In this document: piece by piece, positions 8,978 to 16,363 of the stretch
Position numbering within the stretch: the first letter of the stretch is position 1
How the letters are laid out: each line of letters starts with the position of its first letter
Assembly (NCBI GenBank): GCA_002424635.1
Contig: DIKT01000093.1
Location: 70,214-107,451, forward strand
Direction of reading: 5' to 3'
DNA length: 37,238 nucleotides
Origin: Desulfobulbaceae bacterium UBA5611
GTDB taxonomy: Bacteria > Desulfobacterota > Desulfobulbia > Desulfobulbales > Desulfocapsaceae
Made by a program: the position numbers and the translations under genes
The notes under the pieces: generated by a model
What the model was told of the DNA's origin: nothing
The model's database searches: none
Seen by the model: the letters and a program-made list of their open reading frames with translations, nothing else

Positions 8978-9613
8978 TCAAAAGGCAGAAGAGGACTTGT
9001 CGAGGTCAACGATTCTAGAAGTGCCATCATAATCTCTGGTTACCACCTTTTCAATCTGAGAGATCCTTTTTATCAGGGTCTTCAGTTCATTCAAGCTGTT
9101 TTTGATACCGTCCATTTCTTGGTACGGCTCAGAGTCCTGTTCAAAATCGTCCTGAAGAAGTTCCAAGTTACCCATGGCCACAAACAGCGGGCTGTTCATT
9201 TCATGGGCCACCGTTCCGGCCAGAGCCTTTATCGATTCCAGTTTTTCTCTAGCATGGGCCTTTTGTCTGTTCTGTAAAAAGCCTGTGGTGACTGCCACGA
9301 TATTAAACAGGCAGATCGCCAGAAGTCGATCCAGATCATCTGGAGTAAAACCTCGCCAGTTGAACGCTGAATATGTGAGATAAAAAGCTGTGATGCTCAG
9401 GGCGGTAATAACTGCCCCACGCAGACCAAACCAAAATGCACTGAGGATGATCGGTAGAAAATACAGCTCTCGAGCCAGTATGTGTCCTTTTTCAAAGTCG
9501 CGGGAAACAAGGAGGTGCAGCCCACTGATCCCTATGACCATAAGAACAATGGTCAGCAACCTTTGTTTGTCTTGGGGTTGTTGAATATTCGTAAAAAACA
9601 TCTTCGTCTCCAT
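8978..9613 (-). CDS. Membrane protein with HisKA (DHp) domain but no ATPase domain
   Basis: 211 residues. Residues about 20-115 hold four to five hydrophobic segments (a compact membrane sensor). A coiled linker follows, then ALAGTVAHEMNSPLFVAMGNLELL with phosphoacceptor His137 and the second DHp helix. The protein ends 74 residues after the His, before any HATPase_c domain; no N-, G1- or G2-box is present. The end (VDLDKSSSAF) reads smoothly, and the downstream bases to 8703 do not continue an ATPase domain. It may be a naturally short phosphotransfer protein or an old truncation. The cytosolic PAS kinase next door, convergently oriented, could in principle phosphorylate it, which is inference. 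Confidence 0.8.
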   Translation of the reverse strand: METKMFFTNIQQPQDKQRLLTIVLMVIGISGLHLLVSRDFEKGHILARELYFLPIILSAFWFGLRGAVITALSITAFYLTYSAFNWRGFTPDDLDRLLAICLFNIVAVTTGFLQNRQKAHAREKLESIKALAGTVAHEMNSPLFVAMGNLELLQDDFEQDSEPYQEMDGIKNSLNELKTLIKRISQIEKVVTRDYDGTSRIVDLDKSSSAF

Positions 9614-9637
9614 AAGATTATTTATCCAAGAAAACCC

Positions 9638-9660
9638 GGGACACTTCCCCTATTTTCAAG
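9638..9660 (+). repeat. gggacacttccccta repeat, copy 1
   Basis: The string gggacacttcccctattttc is found just upstream of the DHp gene start. A related copy with the shared core gacacttccc is at 36554-36580, 27 kb away, next to the AlbA-type gene. This looks like a dispersed REP-type tail. Function is unknown. Confidence 0.4.
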
Positions 9661-9708
9661 ATTATCAACCAGAGATGCCAATTAACTGATCGAAATGTTT
9701 TTGAATAC

Positions 9709-10017
9709 TCACGCCAACATTTCCAGCAAAATAGGGTGCCACAAGGCCAGATCAATCTCACCGAGTTTACCGGCCAGGCGCTTCTTGTCAACGCAGTGCA
9801 CCTGGTCCAGTAAAATCCGGGCAGACTTACCGTCAATAACGACCTCAGGTCGACATCCTAACGGTTGTCCCTTGCTGGTAATGGGGGCGACAATCACCCG
9901 GGGCAACGCCGCGTTCATATCATCGGGGGAAACCACCAAGGCTGGACGTGTTTTTTTTATCTCCGTTCCCACGGTCGGGTCAAGATTCACCCAATACACC
10001 TCGCCACGCCTTACCAC
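9709..10017 (-). CDS. MazF/PemK-type mRNA interferase toxin
   Basis: 102 residues starting with the family signature RRGEVYWVNLDPTVGTEIKKTRP. VVSPDDMN, VIVAPITSK and the LLDQVHCVDKKRL strand follow. These are the conserved parts of the MazF/PemK fold, with the catalytic-type Arg/Thr region. MazF toxins cut single-stranded RNA at short sites. The start is GTG and overlaps the stop of the antitoxin gene by 7 bp, the usual coupling. Length is normal. The pair is likely a chromosomal stabilisation module on the accessory island. Confidence 0.93.
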   Translation of the reverse strand: MVRRGEVYWVNLDPTVGTEIKKTRPALVVSPDDMNAALPRVIVAPITSKGQPLGCRPEVVIDGKSARILLDQVHCVDKKRLAGKLGEIDLALWHPILLEMLA

Positions 10018-10253
10018 TGCCAGTCCTCACTCTCAACAGGTGTTGGCGTCATCTCTTCTTCCCACGCATCCGTCTCATTTTCAGCCTGATAACCATCAAA
10101 CCACCCGAGCCGCACGGTCTTGACCGGCTCAATAACGAGCCCCTGGCCTTCCTGCCGCATCTCGATTTCAGAACCGACGCCACACTCCGCCAAAAAGGCG
10201 GCAGGGATCAACACCCCGCGTGAATTCCCCACCTTACGCAATACTGTTCTCAT
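10011..10253 (-). CDS. MazE-like antitoxin (AbrB/SpoVT DNA-binding domain)
   Basis: 80 residues. The N-terminal half (VLRKVGNSRGVLIPAAFLAECGVGSEIEM) is a swapped-hairpin AbrB/MazE DNA-binding domain. The acidic C-terminus (ENETDAWEEEM...) would wrap the toxin. The ATG has a strong GGAGGTG Shine-Dalgarno. MazE-type proteins neutralise MazF and repress their own promoter, and an imperfect palindrome overlapping a TATAAT box lies directly upstream (10272-10289). Confidence 0.92.
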   Translation of the reverse strand: MRTVLRKVGNSRGVLIPAAFLAECGVGSEIEMRQEGQGLVIEPVKTVRLGWFDGYQAENETDAWEEEMTPTPVESEDWQW

Positions 10254-10271
10254 CTTTACACCTCCGAATTT

Positions 10272-10289
10272 ATTATAACAATGTTACAA
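10272..10289 (-). promoter_or_regulatory. Putative autoregulated promoter/operator of the MazEF-like pair
   Basis: On the minus strand a TATAAT box (10277-10272) lies 18 bases upstream of the antitoxin ATG. It overlaps an inverted repeat, ttataac-aat-gttacaa (10273-10289, one mismatch), a plausible AbrB-fold operator. No good -35 hexamer is visible. Confidence 0.4.
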
Positions 10290-10390
10290 CACGGCGCGCT
10301 AAACCACAAGGATTTACTTTGCGAATAGAGCCATTTTTGACGGGTGCAACGCCCTGAGAGTCTGCGCTTAAAAGTTTTTCACTAACCGGC

Positions 10391-10462
10391 AGCCTTAGTT
10401 GCTGTTTTTAAAAGTTTGCCGGCAACAAAGGCTGAGTAAACAGGGTCAGAGTCAATTTAGAT
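10391..10462 (+). repeat. Hairpin followed by gggtcagagt repeat, copy 3
   Basis: Bases 10391-10404 (agccttagttgctg) pair with 10420-10433 (cggcaacaaaggct): 6 bp, a mismatch, then 5 bp, around a 15-base loop. It runs straight into gctgagtaaacagggtcagagtcaattt (10431-10458), the third copy of the repeat at 7439 and 8791. A hairpin plus conserved tail is the organisation expected of a REP-type element. It occupies most of the gene-free stretch 10290-10549. Confidence 0.5.
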
Positions 10463-10549
10463 TTGGTAATAAATGAGATTGTTGGTCGATAGTTCAAGGC
10501 TGATGCCTGAAGAGGCTGCTAAACGTGGGCGTCTTCCCATAAATATGGC

Positions 10550-11413
10550 TCAGTCCTGGGTGCTGACCTGCATGAGCATATAGCGTTCTTCGCTAACGTC
10601 AATATGGAGCAGTCGGCCCTTTTCAGCGGCCAGAAAGCGGGTGAGCACATAGAGCGGCAAGGTTTCGTAGTAGCCGCAGGCCTCTTCGTAGCAATATCGT
10701 GGACAGCCTTTAGTCAGGGCCATGATTGTTGCTATCTCCGCCGCCGTCAAGCGTTTGCCAAAGGCCAGGCTGGTTCCGGGCTCGACAGTGGCCAGCAGTT
10801 GCTGCAGTTGCCTGAGATCAAGGATCCTGGGAGTGACCGCAAGATGGGCCAGCGCCTTTTTTCCCCTCTTCCCAACCAGCAGCCAGTTGCTGCCCTCGCC
10901 CAGGACCGTGGTCTGATCCAGGCCCAGCAGTGTATGGGCCAAGTCCTGTCTGGGGATCCATTCATCGACGCCGCCAATGAGGGCTGCCTGCTCGCGGCCC
11001 AGCTGCATATCGTTCTGCACGGCGAGCAGGGCCATCTGCACCGGAAAATGCTGATGGCTCACAAACAGGTTTTTCCCCTTGAGGCCAAGATGGCCGGCCA
11101 CATAAAAACCCGCGGAGTTGCTCAGCAGATTGATGAAATCAACCGGCCGGGGCAGCTCTTTCCGGACATGGCGCTGGTCGCAGATCCGGTCAAAAACCGA
11201 GATGTTTCCCTGTCCTGAGGTCATATAAATCGCGGTCTGCGGGACCAGCTCATGGCCAGCCGCCGCTTTATGGGCGCCGATGATTGCCAGCTGGATGAAA
11301 TGGTCGGTCCGGCGATAGACCTTGCCGCTCAGGCTGCGCAGTTCGGCGGCAAGATCCGGCTGGTGCTGGTCCGGTATGGAATTATGGCGGCCCAGGCCGT
11401 TGATCGCAATCAT
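10550..11413 (-). CDS. Ketosynthase-like protein lacking catalytic Cys (chain-length-factor-like)
   Basis: 287 residues with the N-terminal half of a thiolase/ketosynthase fold. Where active enzymes carry the nucleophilic Cys, this one has FINLLSNSAGFYVAGHLGLKG, a string also seen in the Ketoacyl-synt_2-type N-terminal domains of aryl polyene loci. The His-His C-terminal half is absent. It overlaps the active ketosynthase upstream (ATGA at 11413-11410), so the two probably form a KS/CLF-like heterodimer that sets chain length or starter choice. It is the last gene of the minus-strand operon that begins with the DarA-like gene. An independent catalytic role is unlikely. Confidence 0.8.
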   Translation of the reverse strand: MIAINGLGRHNSIPDQHQPDLAAELRSLSGKVYRRTDHFIQLAIIGAHKAAAGHELVPQTAIYMTSGQGNISVFDRICDQRHVRKELPRPVDFINLLSNSAGFYVAGHLGLKGKNLFVSHQHFPVQMALLAVQNDMQLGREQAALIGGVDEWIPRQDLAHTLLGLDQTTVLGEGSNWLLVGKRGKKALAHLAVTPRILDLRQLQQLLATVEPGTSLAFGKRLTAAEIATIMALTKGCPRYCYEEACGYYETLPLYVLTRFLAAEKGRLLHIDVSEERYMLMQVSTQD

Positions 11414-12558
11414 GCCGGCGGCTCACTCTTCTCGATGATAAATGAGGTATTATTGCCGCCGAAACCAAAATAGTTCAGCATGAAGCGGCCGGCGGCGACC
11501 GCCATGCCTTGCTGCAGCGGCGCGGCGGTAAATTCCTGGTCCAGGATCGTAGCAGTGGGCGCACCCGGGAGAAAACCGGCAGTAAGGCCCTCCATCATCA
11601 GGACCAGTTCGGCCACGCCGCAGCCGCCCAGGGTATGACCGATATAGGGTTTAAGCAAAAAGTAGGGCGGCAGGGTGGCAAAGGCCAGGGCCATCCCCCG
11701 CATCTCGGCCAGATCCATGGAATCACTGGCGGTGCCATGGGCCTTGATGGCGGTAATTGACCCCGGGACCAGGCCGGCCGCGGCCAGGGCGGCGGTTATG
11801 ACCCGGGCAATGCCGACACCGCTGGGATCAGGGCCAGTCACGCTGTAGGTCTCGCAGCTGCTCTGGCCGCCCAGATAATGCCAGGGTGAGGGCCGGAGCT
11901 CGTGGCGGCTGAGCAGCACGGCGCTGACTGCCTCGCCCAGAACCATGCCGTTGCGGTGCTGGTCAAAGGGGCGCAGCTGGTCAGGGGAGAGGAGTTGCAT
12001 CAGGGCGAAGCCTTCAACAGTCGTCGGCGAAAAAAGCTCCAGACCGAGGACCAGGGCATGGTCGATAAGATGGCCGGTAAGCATGGCTGCCGCCTCCATC
12101 AAGGCATTGGCACTCGATGTACAGGCGGTATTATAGGTTAAAGAGAGACCTTGGAGATCCAGGCGGGTCATCAGGCGATCAGCGTAGTTGCCGCCGCCCA
12201 CCCGACGGCCGTGGCCATGGCCGGCTGTCCCGCTGATGATCGCCTGTTCGATGGGCCGGGCCAGAGAGTAGTCGATGGAGGAGGAGCCGAGAAAGACGCC
12301 GATATTGCCGAGATCAGACGGCGTCAGGGCCAGTTTATGGAACAGGCCGCTGACGACCCGATCAAGATAGGCATCGATCAGGGCCGTCGAAACCAGGCGG
12401 GAGGTGTCATCCAGGCGATAATAAGGGAAGCTCAGCTGCCGGTCGTTGAGTGTGACCGCCATGCGGCCGACCGTGGCCTGCCCGGTGCGCAGGGCCTCGA
12501 TCCTGGCCGTTCCCTGGCCCAGGGCACAGAGCAGTTCGCCGCCGATAATTGAGATCAT
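11410..12558 (-). CDS. Beta-ketoacyl-ACP synthase (KAS I/II type)
   Basis: 382 residues with a full catalytic set: Cys146 in YNTACTSSAN, His274 in KAHGTASDS and His308 in LKPYIGHTLGG with Lys303. It ends with NYFGFGGNNTSFII, the usual C-terminal ketosynthase strand. It catalyses decarboxylative Claisen condensation of malonyl-ACP with an acyl primer. It sits between an ACP (8 bp upstream) and the Cys-less partner (4-bp overlap), so this trio should act together as a minimal synthase. It is distinct from the ketosynthases at 21-24 kb and 28-30 kb. The substrate is unknown; in flexirubin-type loci this position belongs to dialkylresorcinol or polyene assembly. Confidence 0.9.
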   Translation of the reverse strand: MISIIGGELLCALGQGTARIEALRTGQATVGRMAVTLNDRQLSFPYYRLDDTSRLVSTALIDAYLDRVVSGLFHKLALTPSDLGNIGVFLGSSSIDYSLARPIEQAIISGTAGHGHGRRVGGGNYADRLMTRLDLQGLSLTYNTACTSSANALMEAAAMLTGHLIDHALVLGLELFSPTTVEGFALMQLLSPDQLRPFDQHRNGMVLGEAVSAVLLSRHELRPSPWHYLGGQSSCETYSVTGPDPSGVGIARVITAALAAAGLVPGSITAIKAHGTASDSMDLAEMRGMALAFATLPPYFLLKPYIGHTLGGCGVAELVLMMEGLTAGFLPGAPTATILDQEFTAAPLQQGMAVAAGRFMLNYFGFGGNNTSFIIEKSEPPA

Positions 12559-12566
12559 CTTCCTGA

Positions 12567-12836
12567 CTAGCCCGGCTGGATAAAGTCGGCCAGCTCGTTA
12601 ATGGTCGTCACATGCCGGCGGAAGGCCTTGCTGTCAGGCAGACGAACGCCGAACTGGTTCTGCAGGGCGACCGATATCTGCAGGGCATCCAGGGAATCGA
12701 GTTCGAGGATGCAGACCTCAGAGAACAGCTGGATATGATCCGCCACCTCGGCCGGTGTGATATGGTCTTTTTCACATTCAGCAATAATCATGGTTTTCAG
12801 ACGCAGTTTCAGGGCCTGATCAAGCGATCCTTTCAT
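12567..12836 (-). CDS. Acyl carrier protein
   Basis: 89 residues with the phosphopantetheine site LELDSLDALQIS (Ser48). Helical layout and length fit a type II ACP. The start ATG overlaps the stop of the ABC permease gene as ATGA, and the ketosynthase gene starts 8 bp after its stop. This ACP probably carries the chain made by the ketosynthase pair at 10550-12558. Confidence 0.92.
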   Translation of the reverse strand: MKGSLDQALKLRLKTMIIAECEKDHITPAEVADHIQLFSEVCILELDSLDALQISVALQNQFGVRLPDSKAFRRHVTTINELADFIQPG

Positions 12837-14032
12837 GCCGTCCTTCCTCTCTGCGCCCTGAAGATCAAGCCGGCCAACATTAATAAGCCGAGACCGAAGC
12901 CGGTCAGGGCCAGCGTTTCGGTAAGGACGGCTTCAACGCCCAGACCGCGGACAAAGATATCAAGAAAGCCTTCCAGCCCCCATGACATCGGTGAGATAGC
13001 AGCCAGATCCTGCATGGCCGGCGGCATATAAAATTTCGGCACCATGATCCCGCCAATCGCCCCCAGCAGGATATTGATGATGCCGCCGATAGTGGTGGCC
13101 TGTTCTACGGTCCCGGCCAGCACTGCGATCAAGACGGAAGTGCCGATGGCCGCCAGACTCAGCCCGAGCGAGACCATAAACAGGGCGATGAGCGAATGGC
13201 CCAGGGTCAAGGCCTCACCGCCGGCCAGCGGCACCACAAAAATGCCGACACCGATCATCAGCCAGACCTGCAGCTGATTGATGACCAGATAGGGGGCAAT
13301 TTTCCCGGCAAAGAGAGCGGGGATAGAGATATTCATGGCACTCATGCGCATCAGGGTATTTTGCCGGCGCTCGTTGATAAATATGGTCGACATCGGGATG
13401 ATCACAAAAAACATGCCGAAAATAATCCAGGAGGGGACGCTCTGCTGGGTCGAGGTCGGCCTCTGCTCGGCTGCCATCCTGTTGAAGCTGATATTGATCA
13501 GATCCTGGCCGTCAAAATCAATATCAGTAAGCTGGTGGGCCATCTCCGGCAGCAAGGCGGTCAGTTCTGTCTGCAGCAGGGTCAGCCGCAGCTGCAGCAC
13601 GGCCTTGGCCAGTTCTGCCTGCAGCAGGGTCAGCATCTCGGCTTTCAAATCAGCGGCGGCAGCGACTTGCAGCAGGGCAGACGGCAGTTCCTGCCGGCTG
13701 GCCAGGCTACGGGCCAAGCCTTCATTAATCGTCAGGACGAAATGGTAGCTGCCATTCAGCAGCTCTTCCTGCTGGGCCGCGCTGGTGATGGTGACCGGTC
13801 GTTCGGCCATCACCTTGCTGTGCTGCAGAGTCTCGCGGATCATACGGCTGGGGGCGCTGTTATCCTGATCAACGAGGGCATACGTCAGCAGGACCCGTTC
13901 GGGGCTGAAGGTGTCTTTGAGGGCCAGCGACATGAGCAGAATAAAGATGGCCGGCATGATGAAGAGGGCGGCCAGGGCCTGCTTGTCGCGGCTGAGCAGG
14001 ATAATCTCTTTAAGCAGCATGGCCTTAAGCAT
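12833..14032 (-). CDS. ABC-2 type transporter permease
   Basis: 399 residues. There is one N-terminal membrane helix (about residues 20-40, LAALFIMPAIFILLMSLAL), a large extracytoplasmic domain of about 180 residues, then five C-terminal helices starting near WIIFGMFFVIIPMSTIF. This is the ABC2_membrane_3 layout used by lipid, polyketide and drug exporters. The gene overlaps the ATPase gene by 8 bp. Together they form an exporter, probably for the dialkylresorcinol/lipid product or an intermediate. The substrate is an inference from context. Confidence 0.92.
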   Translation of the reverse strand: MLKAMLLKEIILLSRDKQALAALFIMPAIFILLMSLALKDTFSPERVLLTYALVDQDNSAPSRMIRETLQHSKVMAERPVTITSAAQQEELLNGSYHFVLTINEGLARSLASRQELPSALLQVAAAADLKAEMLTLLQAELAKAVLQLRLTLLQTELTALLPEMAHQLTDIDFDGQDLINISFNRMAAEQRPTSTQQSVPSWIIFGMFFVIIPMSTIFINERRQNTLMRMSAMNISIPALFAGKIAPYLVINQLQVWLMIGVGIFVVPLAGGEALTLGHSLIALFMVSLGLSLAAIGTSVLIAVLAGTVEQATTIGGIINILLGAIGGIMVPKFYMPPAMQDLAAISPMSWGLEGFLDIFVRGLGVEAVLTETLALTGFGLGLLMLAGLIFRAQRGRTA

Positions 14033-14948
14033 GAGATCTTCCCGGCGAGGTCAGCCGAATAAAGAGGGTTTCCAGGCTAGTGGTCCCGTAGCTGATGTGT
14101 TTGATGGCGAGACCTTCCGCCTCAAGCAGGGCGAGCAGGCGTCCCATTTTCAGACCATTCTGCTGATGCATAATCAGGGTCCCACCATCGACCAGCTCGA
14201 CATCGTCCAGCCCGGCCACCAGCGGCGCCAGCAGCTTGTTTTCGGCCGGCAGCAGTTCAATGATAGCGGCATCCCCTTTTTCTTCCTGCAACATGGTGGC
14301 CAGTGTCCCCTGACGGATGATCCGGCCGTGGTCGATGATGGCCACCTCGTCACAGATCTTTTCAATCTCCGGCATATAGTGCGAGGTGTAAATAACGGTT
14401 TTGCCTTGATTTTTAAAGGAGCTAATCGTCTCCAGAATGTCGTTGCGCAGTTCGGGGTCGATCCCGGCGGTGGGTTCATCAAAATAAAGAATCTCGGGAT
14501 TGTTGAGCAGGCCGATGGCAATATTGAGCCGCCGTTTCTGCCCGCCCGACAGGGTGCCCGCCTTCTGCTCCAGCAGGGGATGCAGGCGATTGATGGTCAG
14601 GGCCGCGTCGATATTGGCGCGCCGTGTGGCCGCGCTCATCTTCTGGATGGCGGCAAAAAAACGCAGATTTTCCATAACGGTCAGCTTATCATAGAGGGCC
14701 AGTGCCTGGGGGATAAACGAGCTGCGGCGGCGGATGGCCTCCAGATTGTTAGCAAGCGGCAGGCCGAAGATGGTAATCTCACCCTGCTGGAAAGCAGTCA
14801 GGCCGTTAAGGATGGAGACGAGCGTGGTCTTGCCGGCCCCGTTGGGCCCGAGCAGGCCGAGGATGGTGCCTTTGTTGACCTGCAGATCGATATGATCGAG
14901 GGCGCAATGAGCACCGTAATATTTAACCAGGTTGCTGATGGTGATCAT
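14025..14948 (-). CDS. ABC transporter ATP-binding protein
   Basis: 307 residues. Walker A is GPNGAGKT (residues 34-41), the signature LSGGQKRR starts at 133 and Walker B is ILYFDEPTAG (about 153-162), followed by the H-loop His in VIYTSHYM. The roughly 80-residue C-terminal extension is typical of ATPases of ABC-2 exporters. It is encoded 7 bp after the BtrH-like gene and overlaps the permease gene, so it is part of one transcript. Confidence 0.95.
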   Translation of the reverse strand: MITISNLVKYYGAHCALDHIDLQVNKGTILGLLGPNGAGKTTLVSILNGLTAFQQGEITIFGLPLANNLEAIRRRSSFIPQALALYDKLTVMENLRFFAAIQKMSAATRRANIDAALTINRLHPLLEQKAGTLSGGQKRRLNIAIGLLNNPEILYFDEPTAGIDPELRNDILETISSFKNQGKTVIYTSHYMPEIEKICDEVAIIDHGRIIRQGTLATMLQEEKGDAAIIELLPAENKLLAPLVAGLDDVELVDGGTLIMHQQNGLKMGRLLALLEAEGLAIKHISYGTTSLETLFIRLTSPGRSHA

Positions 14949-14955
14949 ACAGGGC

Positions 14956-15954
14956 TCACAATTCGGCTAGCAGCTTACGGTAAACAGCGGCCTCGGCCTC
15001 GGCAATGTCTTCCAGCTTGGCCTGCAGGGCCGCAAAATCTATGATCTGACTCTTCTTGCCGCGGATTGCTTTGGCCAGCAACAAAGCAAATTCGCGCCAC
15101 TGATCGCCGACCGCAGTCATCAGCTCCGAGGCCTCCGCCAGCCGGGGATTATTGATCAATCTGCCTGCTTCCTGCAGAAAGGAGGCGTAGATGAAACGAA
15201 AACCCGCCCCGCCGGTGCCGATCTCTTCCTGCATACGGACGATGTGGCCTAAAAAAAGTTTGGCATACCGGAGCTCCTGCTGCCCCAGGCGGCCGATAGC
15301 TCGGGCTAAGGCCCTGATCCCGCGGATACCGGCAATGGGCACCGGGGTCTTGAGCATGGCCCTGGCATTTTTTTTGATAATCCCGGGGATGATGGCGGCG
15401 TAATCAATGGTGGCCGGGACACTCAGCGGATAGTAGAGCAAACCCTTGGGCGCCATCACTCCTTTAACAAACCTGGCTTTTTGCAGATCGGCGGCCAGGC
15501 AGCGGACCGGGGCCTCGAACACCGGATCACTGATCAGATATTCGCCTGCCTGTTTACCATACACGATCAGATTATGGGCATTAAAATGAAAGCGCATCTC
15601 GGCAGGAAAATAGGGCAGCCAGAAGACCGAGGTCTGGGCGCCGACCACTTTACCTGCAGCCAGCAGCGCATCGAGCCTGTCCGTGCCCTGCGCGGGCCGG
15701 GAGAAGGTCTGCATTTTCATCTTGATGCCCAGGTTTTTCTGCAGGCCCTTGATAATGGCCCTGGGCATGCGGCGATAGGCAATCAGCGGCATGCCGCCCA
15801 GTTTGACAAAGGGCAGGTAGGCAAACATCAAGGCCCCCGACAGACCAAAGGCCATGGCCTCCGAGAGCTGCAGGCCATGATGGCGCATCATGAGCGACAT
15901 CACCCCGCTTTCGCAATGGGCGGCATGGCCATGGCTATACCCTGAATCAGTCAT
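14956..15954 (-). CDS. BtrH N-terminal-domain protein (putative acyl-ACP acyltransferase)
   Basis: 332 residues from the preferred ATG at 15954, which overlaps the upstream stop by 8 bp (ATGACTGA). A longer frame to 16017 exists but overlaps more. The N-terminus has SHGHAAHCESGVMSLMMRHHG (Cys14 of this start) and later RFHFNAHNLIVYG (His127). This Cys and His spacing fits the cysteine-protease-like BtrH_N fold. BtrH moves an acyl group from an ACP to an amine in butirosin synthesis. Here, between an ACP/KS set and DarAB, it is the best candidate for joining an acyl chain to the resorcinol or another head group. That role is inference. No signal peptide or membrane helix is visible. Confidence 0.8.
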   Translation of the reverse strand: MTDSGYSHGHAAHCESGVMSLMMRHHGLQLSEAMAFGLSGALMFAYLPFVKLGGMPLIAYRRMPRAIIKGLQKNLGIKMKMQTFSRPAQGTDRLDALLAAGKVVGAQTSVFWLPYFPAEMRFHFNAHNLIVYGKQAGEYLISDPVFEAPVRCLAADLQKARFVKGVMAPKGLLYYPLSVPATIDYAAIIPGIIKKNARAMLKTPVPIAGIRGIRALARAIGRLGQQELRYAKLFLGHIVRMQEEIGTGGAGFRFIYASFLQEAGRLINNPRLAEASELMTAVGDQWREFALLLAKAIRGKKSQIIDFAALQAKLEDIAEAEAAVYRKLLAEL

Positions 15955-16363
15955 CGCTGCACCCGGCCGGTGGCAGCCGGCCCAGATCACCGGTGCTGAG
16001 GCCCAGGGCGTCAGCATAGCGGGCCAGCATCCTGGCTGCTAACCGGGCAAAGATCCGCGGCCGGAAATGCCGCCTGATGCGCCACTTGAACAGGCCGGTC
16101 GATTCGGCCAGGACCTGCAGATCCATGCGCCGGTTGTACATATGAAAGTATAATGGTGACATCTCACCGGTCAGCACCCGGACGAAGGCGTCAGCGGCCA
16201 GACGTTCAAGCTCGGTCAGGGCCTGCCTGGTGGCCTCTTCCTCCACATCCCAGCCCGAAGAGGCAACAATGGTATAATCGCCGTTATTGTCGGTGGCATA
16301 GATTGCTTTTTTGTTATGGGCATAAGTGGAGATATTATGCTGGGGCACGTGGCTGTTATCCAT
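15947..16363 (-). CDS. Small conserved-type protein with HTH-like segment
   Basis: 138 residues, not assignable to a named family. The N-terminal part has YATDNNGDYTIVASSGWDVEEEA, two short strands and a helix. The middle has MDLQVLAESTGLFKWRIRRHFRP, which has the spacing of a helix-turn-helix. A helical C-terminus follows. A protein of this size at the same place (between DarB and BtrH-like genes) is, from memory, common in flexirubin-type loci. It may be a structural partner of the acyltransferase rather than a regulator. It begins right after the DarB-like stop, and its own stop overlaps the BtrH-like start. Confidence 0.75.
   Translation of the reverse strand: MDNSHVPQHNISTYAHNKKAIYATDNNGDYTIVASSGWDVEEEATRQALTELERLAADAFVRVLTGEMSPLYFHMYNRRMDLQVLAESTGLFKWRIRRHFRPRIFARLAARMLARYADALGLSTGDLGRLPPAGCSDD

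Noticed and set aside
9618..9836. A 72-codon minus-strand frame overlapping the 3' end of the MazF-like gene
   Set aside because: It has no recognisable motif and no ribosome-binding site, and lies mostly over the toxin gene in another frame.
13196..15044. Long open frames on the plus strand (about 290 and 375 codons) antisense to the ABC transporter genes
   Set aside because: They are Gln/Gly-rich, low in recognisable motifs and fully overlap genes with clear Walker and permease signatures on the other strand, so they are shadow frames of GC-rich coding DNA.
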